Assembly: GCA_944388805.1 (NCBI GenBank)
Contig: CALXKE010000001.1
Span: 1-48,089, forward strand
Direction of reading: 5' to 3'
Source of the DNA: an uncultured Clostridia bacterium
GTDB taxonomy: Bacteria; Bacillota; Clostridia; TANB77; CAG-508
Length of the DNA stretch: 48,089 nt
The position numbers and the translations under genes were made by a program. Of the stretch, positions 34,322-42,129 are shown piece by piece. The notes under the pieces are model-generated. The model saw only the letters and a program-made list of their open reading frames with translations, was not told the origin of the DNA and ran no database searches. Position 1 is the first letter of the stretch. Every line of letters begins with the position of its first letter.

Positions 34322-36472
34322 TCATCTTTCTGAACCATCATGTTCTCCATGTGTATTTCCTGAGTTTGCATCAGAAGTATCCCAAAATTTTTCTTCTGGT
34401 GCATAATAACCATTTGTAGTATTTTCTACATAACTTAGAATTTCTTCCATAGAAAGTTGATTTGTATCTTTCACATTTAAGATTTCTTTTAACTTGTCAA
34501 TTAATAATTCTGAAAGATAAGTAATTTCATCTCCTTTTCGTAGGATTTCTGTGAAACTTTCTATTAAATCTTTCTTATTAATATGTGCCTCAGGAGCAGT
34601 AGCATGTGCAGAGCTGATAACTTTCATACTAGCAGGAGATAAATATTCTGCAAATATAGGAAGATATTGTTCGATTGGCATTTTCGTAACACGCTTATGT
34701 GTTTGTGTATTATATACTTTTATTGGACTACCATTTACATTTATAATTTCAGCATTTTCTTCGTTCTTGGTTTTATCCATATCAATCATATCATGTTCTT
34801 CGATATATTCATCTTTGATTTTAATATTAGCTCTTGCAGTTTCAATTGCATCAATCTTTTTTTGCAATCTTTGAATTTTAATCTTTGCGTTTCTTTTCTC
34901 TGCTGGTGTTGTTGTAGATAAAGACATGAATTCTTCTTCTTTTTTTAATTCCTTTTTTAAATCTTCTTCTTGTTTTTTTGAAGTTCTTCCCAATAATGAA
35001 AGATAATGGTTAAGAAGCTCAGAATCATTTCGATCATTTGTTAATTCAAAAAATGGTTTAATATCGACTTTTTTATTAGGCATGTCATTATGCGTAGAAA
35101 GTCCATTTTTTGTCTCTTTATATCGCATACTAGATTGAAGTTGTACTTCAGTTTTTCGACCAAAAGCATCAACCAATTCAAAATAAATTGCACAAAAACC
35201 ATTTTCTTTTTTGACAAATTTAACGAAATTTCCTTTTATTTTAAATTTGTCAGTAAGTATCGGGTCTTCTAGTACATGTGGAAAAGTAACTCTTAACATT
35301 TCGTTTTGCAATTTATCATATAATCTTCTTTTTAAACAATCAGTAAGATTGTGCAATTCCGCTATTTCAGCATCTGTTGCATTAGGAGCAAATGAATTTG
35401 CTTCCATATTTTTCTTATAATTGGCAATAGCATATTCTAATCTAGAAGAATAAGAACCTTCTTTTATTTCATGTGTACACTCCGGATAGGTACAATCTTG
35501 CAAATGCTGTAACAATTCTATATATACCTGAAAATATTCCTCTTGAGTCATAGTAAAATCATATGCTAGTAAGTAATTTTTTACACTATGTAAAAATCTT
35601 AAATTTTCAGTTGCTTGTTTCTTTAGTTTTAAAAGTTCTGCGTTTTCAGGGTCATTTTCATCAAGATGAAGGGCATCATCTATATGATTTAACACAATGG
35701 TAAAACCAGAAAAATCAGCATTTGTTTTATCTGTAAAATTATTAGGATTTTCTGAATTAGAAACAATATGGTTTTGCATATCAGAAAGTGTAATTCCTGT
35801 TTTTACGTTACTGGGAAGAATATTCCTAATACCTTTATTTAATTCTTTAGTGGCATTGTCATTAAAACTTTTTCTACCTTTTTCACGCCCTGAAATAGAA
35901 ATAGAAAGTTCTGGATTTAATTCTCGATAAATTAAATAGATAGCACTACTTAAATAATTTGAGTTCTGTTGAGCATGAGGAGAGGTTTGTTGATAATATT
36001 GTTCTAAAAGATTGGAAACAGCATCATTTACAAATTCTCTTTGCTTTTTAAAGTCCTCAGCACTAACAGGGGTCTCAATTAAATCCAAAAAGATTTCTGG
36101 ACATTGTTTATTGATAATCTGTTTTAGATGAGATTGTTCTTCTTCTGATAGATGATTTTGATTGTTAGATGTAACCATTGTAAGATATTCTTGCTTTAAC
36201 AGTTCTAATAATTGATTAATTTGAACACTAGTAATTGGATTATGCAATAAGTTAGAAACATTTTCTGAATAATTAGAAGAGACTTTATTAGCAAGAAAAT
36301 TGAATTGGGCAGTACTAAGAGGAACATCTTTTAATTTTAGAAAAAGTTCATATATATTAGCCAATCCAACAGGTACAAAATCTTCAATAAAATTTTCTGC
36401 TGGTGGTCTATTAATTTCTATATTTTTTAAAGAATTCAAAAATTCTTCTTTACTCTTTGGATTAAAAGCCAT
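34322..36472 (-). CDS. Large unknown protein with possible divergent RelA/SpoT-like core
   Basis: 716 residues from the ATG at 36472 (AGAGGTG upstream; the GTG three codons before is inside that site). Largely helical and cytoplasmic. Pieces in the order of a RelA/SpoT synthetase fold are visible (numbering from the GTG): SISGREKGRKSF (195-206), like the R-x-K-x-x-S ATP motif; ADFSGFTIVLNHIDDALH (255-272), like D-x-x-G-x-R; NGFCAIYFELVD (427-438), like GYRSIH; and EVQLQSSMRYKETKNGLSTH (445-464), like the E-x-Q motif with the following helix. The ~165-residue insertion between the second and third motifs and the missing Arg and His make this tentative. A coiled coil lies at about 495-560. The gene splits the trmR-U32 pair. 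Function unknown. Confidence 0.55.
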   Translation of the reverse strand: MAFNPKSKEEFLNSLKNIEINRPPAENFIEDFVPVGLANIYELFLKLKDVPLSTAQFNFLANKVSSNYSENVSNLLHNPITSVQINQLLELLKQEYLTMVTSNNQNHLSEEEQSHLKQIINKQCPEIFLDLIETPVSAEDFKKQREFVNDAVSNLLEQYYQQTSPHAQQNSNYLSSAIYLIYRELNPELSISISGREKGRKSFNDNATKELNKGIRNILPSNVKTGITLSDMQNHIVSNSENPNNFTDKTNADFSGFTIVLNHIDDALHLDENDPENAELLKLKKQATENLRFLHSVKNYLLAYDFTMTQEEYFQVYIELLQHLQDCTYPECTHEIKEGSYSSRLEYAIANYKKNMEANSFAPNATDAEIAELHNLTDCLKRRLYDKLQNEMLRVTFPHVLEDPILTDKFKIKGNFVKFVKKENGFCAIYFELVDAFGRKTEVQLQSSMRYKETKNGLSTHNDMPNKKVDIKPFFELTNDRNDSELLNHYLSLLGRTSKKQEEDLKKELKKEEEFMSLSTTTPAEKRNAKIKIQRLQKKIDAIETARANIKIKDEYIEEHDMIDMDKTKNEENAEIINVNGSPIKVYNTQTHKRVTKMPIEQYLPIFAEYLSPASMKVISSAHATAPEAHINKKDLIESFTEILRKGDEITYLSELLIDKLKEILNVKDTNQLSMEEILSYVENTTNGYYAPEEKFWDTSDANSGNTHGEHDGSER

Positions 36473-36571
36473 TTTATTCACCTCTTTAATATTATATCAC
36501 ATATTTATATAAAATAACTATTCAGTAGTATAAATTTTTTTAATAATGAGTTCTTAAACATTTATTTTTAA

Positions 36572-36700
36572 TAAATTTCTCGGTTCAATACGTGCTTTAG
36601 CCTTTCTAACTATAAAAGAAACGAGCCTCTCGCTATTCCCGCTTCCTCATTTGTTTTAAATTAAGAAAGGCTACAAGTACTCCAATCACATTCGAAATTC
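36572..36700. repeat. Nested palindromic element, short copy
   Basis: Second copy of the 11890-12010 core, with inner arms TAGCCTTTCT and AGAAAGGCTA and AACGAGCCTCTCGCTATTCC. The long outer arms of copy 1 are absent. Flanking gap sequence (36473-36571, 36701-36868) is AT-rich. An 8-bp inverted repeat ATTTATGA/TCATAAAT (36812-36836) lies just before the U32 gene and might be an operator. Confidence 0.7.
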
Positions 36701-36868
36701 ATTCAATCTAGAATAACATAACCTTTCCCTGTCTTTTATTGAGCTGTGAATTGTAACGAATAGTTACTATATAATAGAGAAGAATTTACAAAATTGTTGT
36801 AAAAAAGGTGAATTTATGATAAAATTTGTCATAAATAATTAAATTAAATAAGGAAAAGAGGCAAAAAA

Positions 36869-38098
36869 GTGAAAAAAGTAGAATTATTAGCACCAGCAGG
36901 TTCTTATGAAAAAGCAAAAATTGCATTCTTATATGGAGCAGATGCGGTATATTGTGGAACCTCATCATTATCTTTAAGAACAAGAGCAGATATGAAAGAT
37001 GATGATTTAGAAAAAACAATCAAATATGCACATAGTATTGGAAAAAAAGTATATGTAACTTTAAATATTTTTGCTTGGGATGAAAAATATGAAGAAATTA
37101 TAGAAATGGCAAAAAAATTAGAAGTATTAAATCCAGACGGAATCATTGCAGCAGATGGAGGGGTTATAGAAGTATTAAAACAATATGCACCAAGTGTAGC
37201 TATCAATGTTAGTACACAAGCCAATATTGTTAGTCTTCATGCAGCAAACTTTTGGTATCATAATGGAGCCAAAAGAATGATTATGGCAAGAGAAATGAAT
37301 AAAAAGCAATTAAAATATATTATGGAAAATAAACCAGAAGGTATGGAAGTTGAAATCTTTATTCATGGAGCCATTTGTTTTGCCTTTTCAGGAAGATGCT
37401 TCTTGAGTGATTTTATGGCATGTAGAAGTGCCAATTTAGGAGATTGTGCACAAAGTTGTAGATGGTCATATAATTTATATGCTGAAGAAAAGAACAATCC
37501 AGGAGAATTGATGCCAATTGAAACTAGTGAATATGGAACAAGTATTTTTTCTTCAAAAGACTTGTGCTTGATTAAAGAAATACCAGAAATCATTGATATG
37601 GGTGTGGATAGTTTAAAAATAGAAGGAAGATTAAAAACAGAATATTATTTAGCAAGTGTGATAGGTGCCTATAGAAATGCGATTGATGACTATGAAAAAG
37701 ATCCAGAACGTTATGATTATACAAAATATTTAAAAGAATTAGAAAAGGTAAAAACAAGAGGACTTACTACATTTTATTTTAATGATAGAAATAACAAAGA
37801 TATACAGGAATATGGAGGAAGACAATATAACGAAAAATATGAGTTTGGTGGAAAAGTAGTAGAATATGATGAAGAAAAATCTGTTATTGAAATAAAAAAT
37901 AAACTTCAAGTAGGAGATAAAATGGAAATTTTAATTCCATATCAATTAGAACCTGTACAATTTACAATTAATAATTTATGGGATTATGATACTAAAGAGG
38001 AAATACAAGCGGTTAGTCCAGGTGTGAAAGGACAAAAGGTGTTAATGAAATTACCAATGAAATGTGAAAAGGATTGGATTATAAGAAGAGAAAAATAA
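36869..38098 (+). CDS. trhP: Peptidase U32 family protein (TrhP-like, tRNA hydroxylation)
   Basis: 409 residues from a GTG with GAGG 8 nt upstream. The N-terminal TIM-barrel-like part starts ELLAPAGSYEKAKIAFLYGADAVY (about 4-27, U32 signature in two parts). A Cys-rich motif with GAICFAFSGRCFLSDFMACR (about 170-189) and NLGDCAQSCRW, then a C-terminal beta domain. Members such as YrrO/YegQ (TrhP) are needed for prephenate-dependent 5-hydroxylation of tRNA uridine 34; others were called collagenase-like. The presence of a TrmR-like methylase nearby makes the tRNA role the best reading, which is inference. Confidence 0.85.
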   Translation: MKKVELLAPAGSYEKAKIAFLYGADAVYCGTSSLSLRTRADMKDDDLEKTIKYAHSIGKKVYVTLNIFAWDEKYEEIIEMAKKLEVLNPDGIIAADGGVIEVLKQYAPSVAINVSTQANIVSLHAANFWYHNGAKRMIMAREMNKKQLKYIMENKPEGMEVEIFIHGAICFAFSGRCFLSDFMACRSANLGDCAQSCRWSYNLYAEEKNNPGELMPIETSEYGTSIFSSKDLCLIKEIPEIIDMGVDSLKIEGRLKTEYYLASVIGAYRNAIDDYEKDPERYDYTKYLKELEKVKTRGLTTFYFNDRNNKDIQEYGGRQYNEKYEFGGKVVEYDEEKSVIEIKNKLQVGDKMEILIPYQLEPVQFTINNLWDYDTKEEIQAVSPGVKGQKVLMKLPMKCEKDWIIRREK

Positions 38099-38154
38099 GA
38101 AACTGAATTTTGCTATATAGCAAAAAATCATATAATGGAAAGATAAAAGAAGAT

Positions 38155-38216
38155 TTTTCTGTGCAACGTTATTTTTTGTTGAATAGGAAAAAGCCATTTT
38201 TTCTATTCAATAAAAA
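38155..38216. repeat. Fragment of the MITE-like composite, inverted
   Basis: Matches the reverse complement of about 22146-22210, including TTTTTCTGTGCAACG and the hairpin TTGAATAGGAAAAA/TTTTTTCTATTCAA. The 124-bp unit is missing. Confidence 0.7.
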
Positions 38217-38244
38217 AGAGCCGTACAAATAGTACGGCTCTTTT
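38212..38244. terminator. Strong bidirectional terminator
   Basis: Perfect 9-bp GC-rich stem GAGCCGTAC/GTACGGCTC, 5-nt loop; six A on the left (six T for the minus strand) and four T on the right. It ends the minus-strand candidate RNA and may also stop the U32 transcript. Confidence 0.88.
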
Positions 38245-38490
38245 GCTGCATCTGCAGAATTTTGACTATGCGTTAGTATGTTACGTTGTCAGGTGTGTAC
38301 AGTTTGTGGTATGAGTAACGAGTTCTCGTTTTGAGTGTCCTTTTTTTGTGTTTATCTACCTTCTTTCTTTGGATGCTATTAATAGTTACAACTACAGATA
38401 CAGCATAATCACCAAGCCAGTGATCGAAAAATTTTTTGAATCAAAGGGTAGTGATGTTTACAAACAGAATCAGAATTTTCTGTTTGATAA
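38212..38490 (-). ncRNA. Candidate structured RNA, ~280 nt
   Basis: A minus-strand promoter (see 38498-38526) and a minus-strand terminator (38212-38244) define a ~280-nt transcript without a normal gene. It is clearly GC-richer than its AT-rich surroundings and has several hairpins: CAAACAGA/TCTGTTTG near its 5' end, ATCAC/GTGAT around 38420, AACGAG/CTCGTT around 38320, CTGCA/TGCAG near 38250. An open frame of 55 codons exists (38276-38440) but has no ATG, GTG or TTG. I could not match it to 6S, tmRNA, SRP or RNase P RNA. Confidence 0.5.
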
Positions 38491-38497
38491 CAACAAT

Positions 38498-38526
38498 ATT
38501 ATATAGTAAAAACGAGGAAAAGTCAA
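38498..38526 (-). promoter_or_regulatory. Promoter of the candidate minus-strand RNA
   Basis: On the minus strand: TTGACT (38526-38521), 17-nt spacer, TATAAT (38503-38498). It has no coding gene downstream on that strand before the terminator at 38212. Confidence 0.65.
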
Positions 38527-38703
38527 GAATAGCAAAGGAAATGCAAATTATATTAAAAATATTACTAATTATTTGCATGAAGTATAATCATATTAAAACA
38601 AGTATCCTAAAAATACTTTTCTGAATATAATACACAAAAGCAAGTAATACTATCATAAAATGAAAAGCACAAAGTGTATGCAAAGAAGAGAGGAGAAATG
38701 TTC

Positions 38704-39744
38704 ATGAATAATCGCACAGTTATTGGTAATACACCCATGATAAATATTACATATAGATACAAAGGAAAAGAAAACAATATATATGTAAAATTAGAAATGT
38801 TTAATGTAACAGGTAGTATAAAAGATAGAGTAGCTTATTACATCATAAAAAATGCGAAAGAAAAAAGTATATTAAAAGATAATATGCCAATTATAGAAGC
38901 AACAAGCGGAAATACAGGTATTTCTTTATCTGCCTTAGGCGCATATTATAAGCATCCTGTATATATTTTTATGCCAGATTGGGCAAGTAAAGAAAGAATG
39001 GAATTAATGAAACAATATGGTGCCAATATCACATTAATCTCAAAAGAAGAGGGAGGATTTATAAAATGTGTAGAAGAGGCTAAGAAATTAGCTCAAAAAT
39101 TAAATGGATTTCTGGCGAACCAATTTGAAAACGAAGACAATATATTGGCCCATTATGAAACAACAGGAAAAGAAATTTTAGAACAATTAGAAGGAAAGAA
39201 AATTGGAGGATTTGTTTCTGGTGTAGGAACAGGAGGAACATTAATAGGGATAGGAAAACGATTAAAAGAAGCAAATAATCAAACAAAAATATATGCATTA
39301 GAGCCAGAAAAAATGCCAATATTGTCAAATGGAAAAATAGTAGGCCAACATAAAATAGAAGGAATCGGAGATGATTTTGTACCAGATATATTTGAAAGGA
39401 ATAAAGATATTATAGAAAAAGACATTTTATTGATAAATGACGAGGATGCTATCAATATGGCAAGAAAATTAGCAAAAGAATTAGGATTAGGTGTTGGAAT
39501 CTCATCAGGAGCAAACTTGATAGGAGCTGTATTGGCACAAGAAAAATTGAAAGAAAATGTGGAAGAAAAATCAGAAGGGAATGTAGAGGAAATTTTAGAA
39601 GAAAATAAAGAAGGAAATATGGTTACCGTTTTTGCAGATGATAATAAAAAATATCTATCTACAGATTTAGGAAAAAATATGAATAACAATAAACATTTTA
39701 TCAGTAATCATTTAGAATTGCTGGGATATAAAGAGATTATATAA
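38704..39744 (+). CDS. cysK: Cysteine synthase family PLP enzyme
   Basis: 346 residues from the ATG at 38704 (AGAGGAG 8 nt upstream). Expected to convert O-acetylserine and sulfide to cysteine. PLP lysine in MFNVTGSIKDR (near 37), Asn loop in EATSGNTGISLSALG, phosphate-binding GVGTGGTLIGIGKRLKE (near 172), and SSGANLIGAVLA (near 268). The C-terminal part has a ~20-residue Glu/Lys insert just before VTVFADDNKKYLSTDL, making it longer than the usual ~305 residues. cysM-type activity or cystathionine beta-synthase-like use is possible. It is monocistronic and ends at a shared terminator with sigK. Confidence 0.85.
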   Translation: MNNRTVIGNTPMINITYRYKGKENNIYVKLEMFNVTGSIKDRVAYYIIKNAKEKSILKDNMPIIEATSGNTGISLSALGAYYKHPVYIFMPDWASKERMELMKQYGANITLISKEEGGFIKCVEEAKKLAQKLNGFLANQFENEDNILAHYETTGKEILEQLEGKKIGGFVSGVGTGGTLIGIGKRLKEANNQTKIYALEPEKMPILSNGKIVGQHKIEGIGDDFVPDIFERNKDIIEKDILLINDEDAINMARKLAKELGLGVGISSGANLIGAVLAQEKLKENVEEKSEGNVEEILEENKEGNMVTVFADDNKKYLSTDLGKNMNNNKHFISNHLELLGYKEII

Positions 39745-39798
39745 ATTTATTAAAGAGAAATGAAAGGTATACATTTGAGTAAAAATAAAAGTTCAATA

Positions 39799-39844
39799 AA
39801 ATCACGGTATTTATAAATATATAGAAATAATACCGTGATTTTTA
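39799..39844. terminator. Bidirectional terminator between cysK and sigK
   Basis: Stem AAATCACGGTAT/ATACCGTGATTT with an AT-rich loop and T/A runs on both flanks. Confidence 0.85.
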
Positions 39845-39943
39845 TTGATAAAGACAATAAGTTTCTGGAGCACTCGATTGTAATGTTTAGTTGCTATGTC
39901 GGGAAAGATTTTTATTATGCTTACTAAGAAAGGAAAACAAAAT

Positions 39944-40654
39944 TTAATTTTTAAACTCTTTAGACAATTTTCCAATCGCTTTCGTTTCGATTCTTGAAAC
40001 ATAGGAACGGGAGATACCCATTATTTTTGCAATTTCATGTTGCGTTTTTGGTTTATGACCGCCTAAACCAAAGCGAAGTTCCAAAATCGTTTTTTCTCTG
40101 TCTTTTAGAATAGATTTCATTTTTTCATATAATAATTTAATTTTCATCTTAATATCGACTGTATCTTCAATATTTCTTTCGTCATTCTCTAAAATCTCTT
40201 GTAGAGTAATCACATTATCATCTTTATCTTTCCCAATGGGTTCATTTAAATAGACTTCAGCACCTAATTTTTTGGTAGCTCTCAAATGCATTAAAATTTC
40301 ATTATCAATACATCTAGAAACATATGTAGAAAGTTTAGAACCTTTATCCATATTAAAGCTGTTAATTCCTTTAATTAAGCCAATGGTACCAATTGAAATT
40401 AAATCATCTTGTTCGACATTAGTGGTTGAATATTTTTTGCTAATATGGGCCACCAACCTTAGATTCCTTTCAATTAAAATGTTTCTGGCTTCTTCGTCAC
40501 CATTTTTCATTTGTGTTAAATACATTTTTTCTTCTTCTGATGTTAATGGTTCAGGAAATATATTACTGCTAGAAATATATCCTACTAAAAATACAGAGGA
40601 TTTTAGAAATTCAATAAATCCCAAAATACCAGACATACAAAGTGCAGAAAACAT
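39944..40654 (-). CDS. sigK: RNA polymerase sporulation sigma factor SigK (pro-sigma-K)
   Basis: 236 residues from the ATG at 40654, which has a full AGGAGGTG 5 nt upstream; the frame is open for another 56 codons but these are repeat DNA. Late mother-cell sigma factor. The first ~25 residues form the hydrophobic pro-sequence removed by SpoIVFB (GFIEFLKSSVFLVGY, cleavage expected just before the Tyr by comparison with Bacillus). Sigma-70 region 2 with LRLVAHISKKY and DLISIGTIGLIKGINSF; region 4 with RFGLGGHKPKTQHEIAKIMG and SRSYVSRIETKAIGKL. The gene is contiguous, with no skin prophage. It is preceded by two TGTCGCAT repeats, one in frame. Confidence 0.93.
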   Translation of the reverse strand: MFSALCMSGILGFIEFLKSSVFLVGYISSSNIFPEPLTSEEEKMYLTQMKNGDEEARNILIERNLRLVAHISKKYSTTNVEQDDLISIGTIGLIKGINSFNMDKGSKLSTYVSRCIDNEILMHLRATKKLGAEVYLNEPIGKDKDDNVITLQEILENDERNIEDTVDIKMKIKLLYEKMKSILKDREKTILELRFGLGGHKPKTQHEIAKIMGISRSYVSRIETKAIGKLSKEFKN

Positions 40655-40670
40655 ATAGGCACCTCCTAAT

Positions 40671-40745
40671 TGTCGCATTGAGTTCGTTTTTCTTTGCGAC
40701 ATTTTAATCGTGTCGCATTGAGTTCGTTTGTTTATGCGACATTTA
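40671..40745 (-). repeat. Two TGTCGCAT repeats upstream of sigK
   Basis: On the minus strand both have the standard orientation toward sigK. The distal copy (from 40745) reads MSHKQTNSMRHD then stop. The proximal copy (from 40703) reads MSQRKTNSMRQLGGAY in frame with sigK. Confidence 0.85.
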
Positions 40746-40904
40746 TACAAATCAATGTAAAGCTGTATTAAAAACTTGCATAACAAATTATATGTTTGAG
40801 AAAAATAAAAGTGCCTGACCATTATAAAATAATTATTTTAGGTCAATTGTAACCAGGTCTGTTTGAATTTCAATTGACAAAAATATGTTGTATTGAGAAC
40901 GTTT

Positions 40905-41079
40905 TTCTTTGTTGAATAGGAAAAATCGATTTTTCCTATTCAACAAAAAAACAACATTGTACAGAAAAATTGCTACGCAATTTTTCGCGTCGACAAATCT
41001 TTACGCTTCTTCGAGAACTTAAATACATGTAGTTAAATTAGAAAAGTAGAGAAAAGTTCTCGCGAAGCGAGATTTGTCT
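40905..41079. repeat. MITE-like composite repeat, copy 2
   Basis: Hairpin unit with TGAATAGGAAAAA/TTTTTCCTATTCA (40908-40948) followed by the ~124-bp unit (40955-41078), nearly identical to 22199-22322, with the same terminal inverted repeat GACAAATC/GATTTGTC. It lies just upstream of the toxin-antitoxin promoter. The remaining sequence from 40746 to 40904 holds nothing recognised. Confidence 0.8.
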
Positions 41080-41116
41080 AGACATTTACTAAAAAAATGA
41101 AATATTAGAAAAAGGA

Positions 41117-41145
41117 TTGCAAATATATCATAATTTTGATATAAT
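41117..41145 (+). promoter_or_regulatory. Promoter and possible operator of the toxin-antitoxin pair
   Basis: -35 TTGCAA (41117-41122), 17-nt spacer, -10 TATAAT (41140-41145). A 6-bp inverted repeat ATATCA/TGATAT (41125-41130, 41137-41142) lies within the spacer and overlaps the -10, a good place for autorepression by the antitoxin. Confidence 0.6.
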
Positions 41146-41172
41146 TTGCCTATATAAAAAGGAGGCGATTTT

Positions 41173-41532
41173 ATGGCATTCATTAGACCATGTGCAGATT
41201 TAAGAAATAATTATAATGAAATTTCAAAAATATGTCATGAAACAAAAGAACCAATGTATATCACAAAAAATGGAACTAATGATTTGGTCATTTTAAGTGA
41301 TGAAGCATATGAAGAGTTAACAAAACTTTTAGAAGAAACAGAAGAAGAGAGAATTGACAGATTGGTATCAGAACATTTTGATAAACAATATGCTAGTTTT
41401 GAGGAGTTTCAAAAAGATATTTTTAAGAAAATTGAAGAAGCAATGCAAGAAATTAAAGAGGGAAAAGGAATTTCGATGGAAGATATTGTAAGAGAAATGG
41501 AGGCGAAGTATCATCTTAGTGAAGATTTATAA
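41173..41532 (+). CDS. Phd/YefM-type antitoxin
   Basis: 119 residues; GGAGG upstream. The N-terminal part has IRPCADLRNNYNEISKICHETKEPMYITKNG and later DLVILSDEAYEEL, read in order over residues 4-60, the Phd/YefM DNA-binding fold. The C-terminal half is acidic and helical and should wrap the toxin. It is somewhat longer than usual (about 85-95). It represses its own promoter in related systems. The stop overlaps the toxin gene by 14 bp. Confidence 0.88.
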   Translation: MAFIRPCADLRNNYNEISKICHETKEPMYITKNGTNDLVILSDEAYEELTKLLEETEEERIDRLVSEHFDKQYASFEEFQKDIFKKIEEAMQEIKEGKGISMEDIVREMEAKYHLSEDL

Positions 41533-41827
41533 AATTATTTGGTCTCCAAAGGCTCGTAATGATTTGCAAAATATTCATTTTTATATAGAATATTATTTTA
41601 AAGAGAAAAGTACAGCAAATAAAATAGTAAATAAAATTTTAAATTCTATTTCAAATTTAAGCTATTTACCTGAAAAATATGTAAAGATAGAAGATTGGAA
41701 AGATAAGACAAAAAATGTAAGGAAAATGATAGTGAATCATTATATTATCATTTATGAAGTTGATAAAGAGAAACGGACAAGTCTTTATTTTACATATTTT
41801 TCATACTACACAAAATTATATGAATAA
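41519..41827 (+). CDS. RelE/ParE-family toxin
   Basis: 102 residues from a GTG inside the 3' end of the antitoxin gene; GGAGG at 41499-41503 is 15 nt away, so translation is probably coupled. IIWSPKARNDLQNIHFYIEYYF near 6-27 and VNHYIIIYEVDKEKRTSLYF near 72-91 are typical of the ParE/RelE fold. Members either poison gyrase (ParE) or cut mRNA on ribosomes (RelE); which one applies cannot be told. Confidence 0.88.
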   Translation: MKIYKIIWSPKARNDLQNIHFYIEYYFKEKSTANKIVNKILNSISNLSYLPEKYVKIEDWKDKTKNVRKMIVNHYIIIYEVDKEKRTSLYFTYFSYYTKLYE

Positions 41828-42129
41828 ATTTTAATCAAATAAAATAAATTTAGGTCAAGATAAGATTAGTCAAGATAACTTTAAATCTAAGTTTTAATTA
41901 AATTTTTTATTTAAAATTCATAAAAATTAAAATCTAAAAATTTCAAAATTATATATCTGTTGTGTCAAGAAGGCGCTATCGTTCCTGATATACCATATAA
42001 TAAGAAGTATAGCATTTGTTTAATTAATAAAAAGTATCAATTAAATGAATGAAATAGAAAGAAATTCATAAAATAAGAAGGGAAATGACGAGACTTTCTA
42101 GATGTATTTTTTATGAGGGAGTACTTTTT
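41828..42129. other. AT-rich intergenic stretch, nothing recognised
   Basis: About 300 bases of very AT-rich sequence between the toxin and the DUF368 gene. Only a short GC-richer piece (GTCAAGAAGGCGCTATCGTT, near 41964-41983) stands out. I see no ORF with a start signal, no clear terminator and no repeat of the families above. Confidence 0.5.

Noticed and set aside
35090-36512. Several plus-strand frames inside the 34322-36472 gene
   Set aside because: They are antisense shadows of the 716-residue gene, without start signals and with Phe/Ser/Ile-rich composition.
38436-38624. Plus-strand frame of 62 codons
   Set aside because: No ribosome binding site; it lies opposite the promoter of the candidate minus-strand RNA and has no protein-like features.
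2148-40745. TGTCGCAT repeats as a CRISPR array
   Set aside because: Copies are scattered singly or in pairs next to genes without regular unique spacers, and no cas gene is present.
40655-40822. 56-codon N-terminal extension of sigK
   Set aside because: It is translated repeat DNA; the ATG at 40654 has AGGAGGTG and gives the known pro-sequence.
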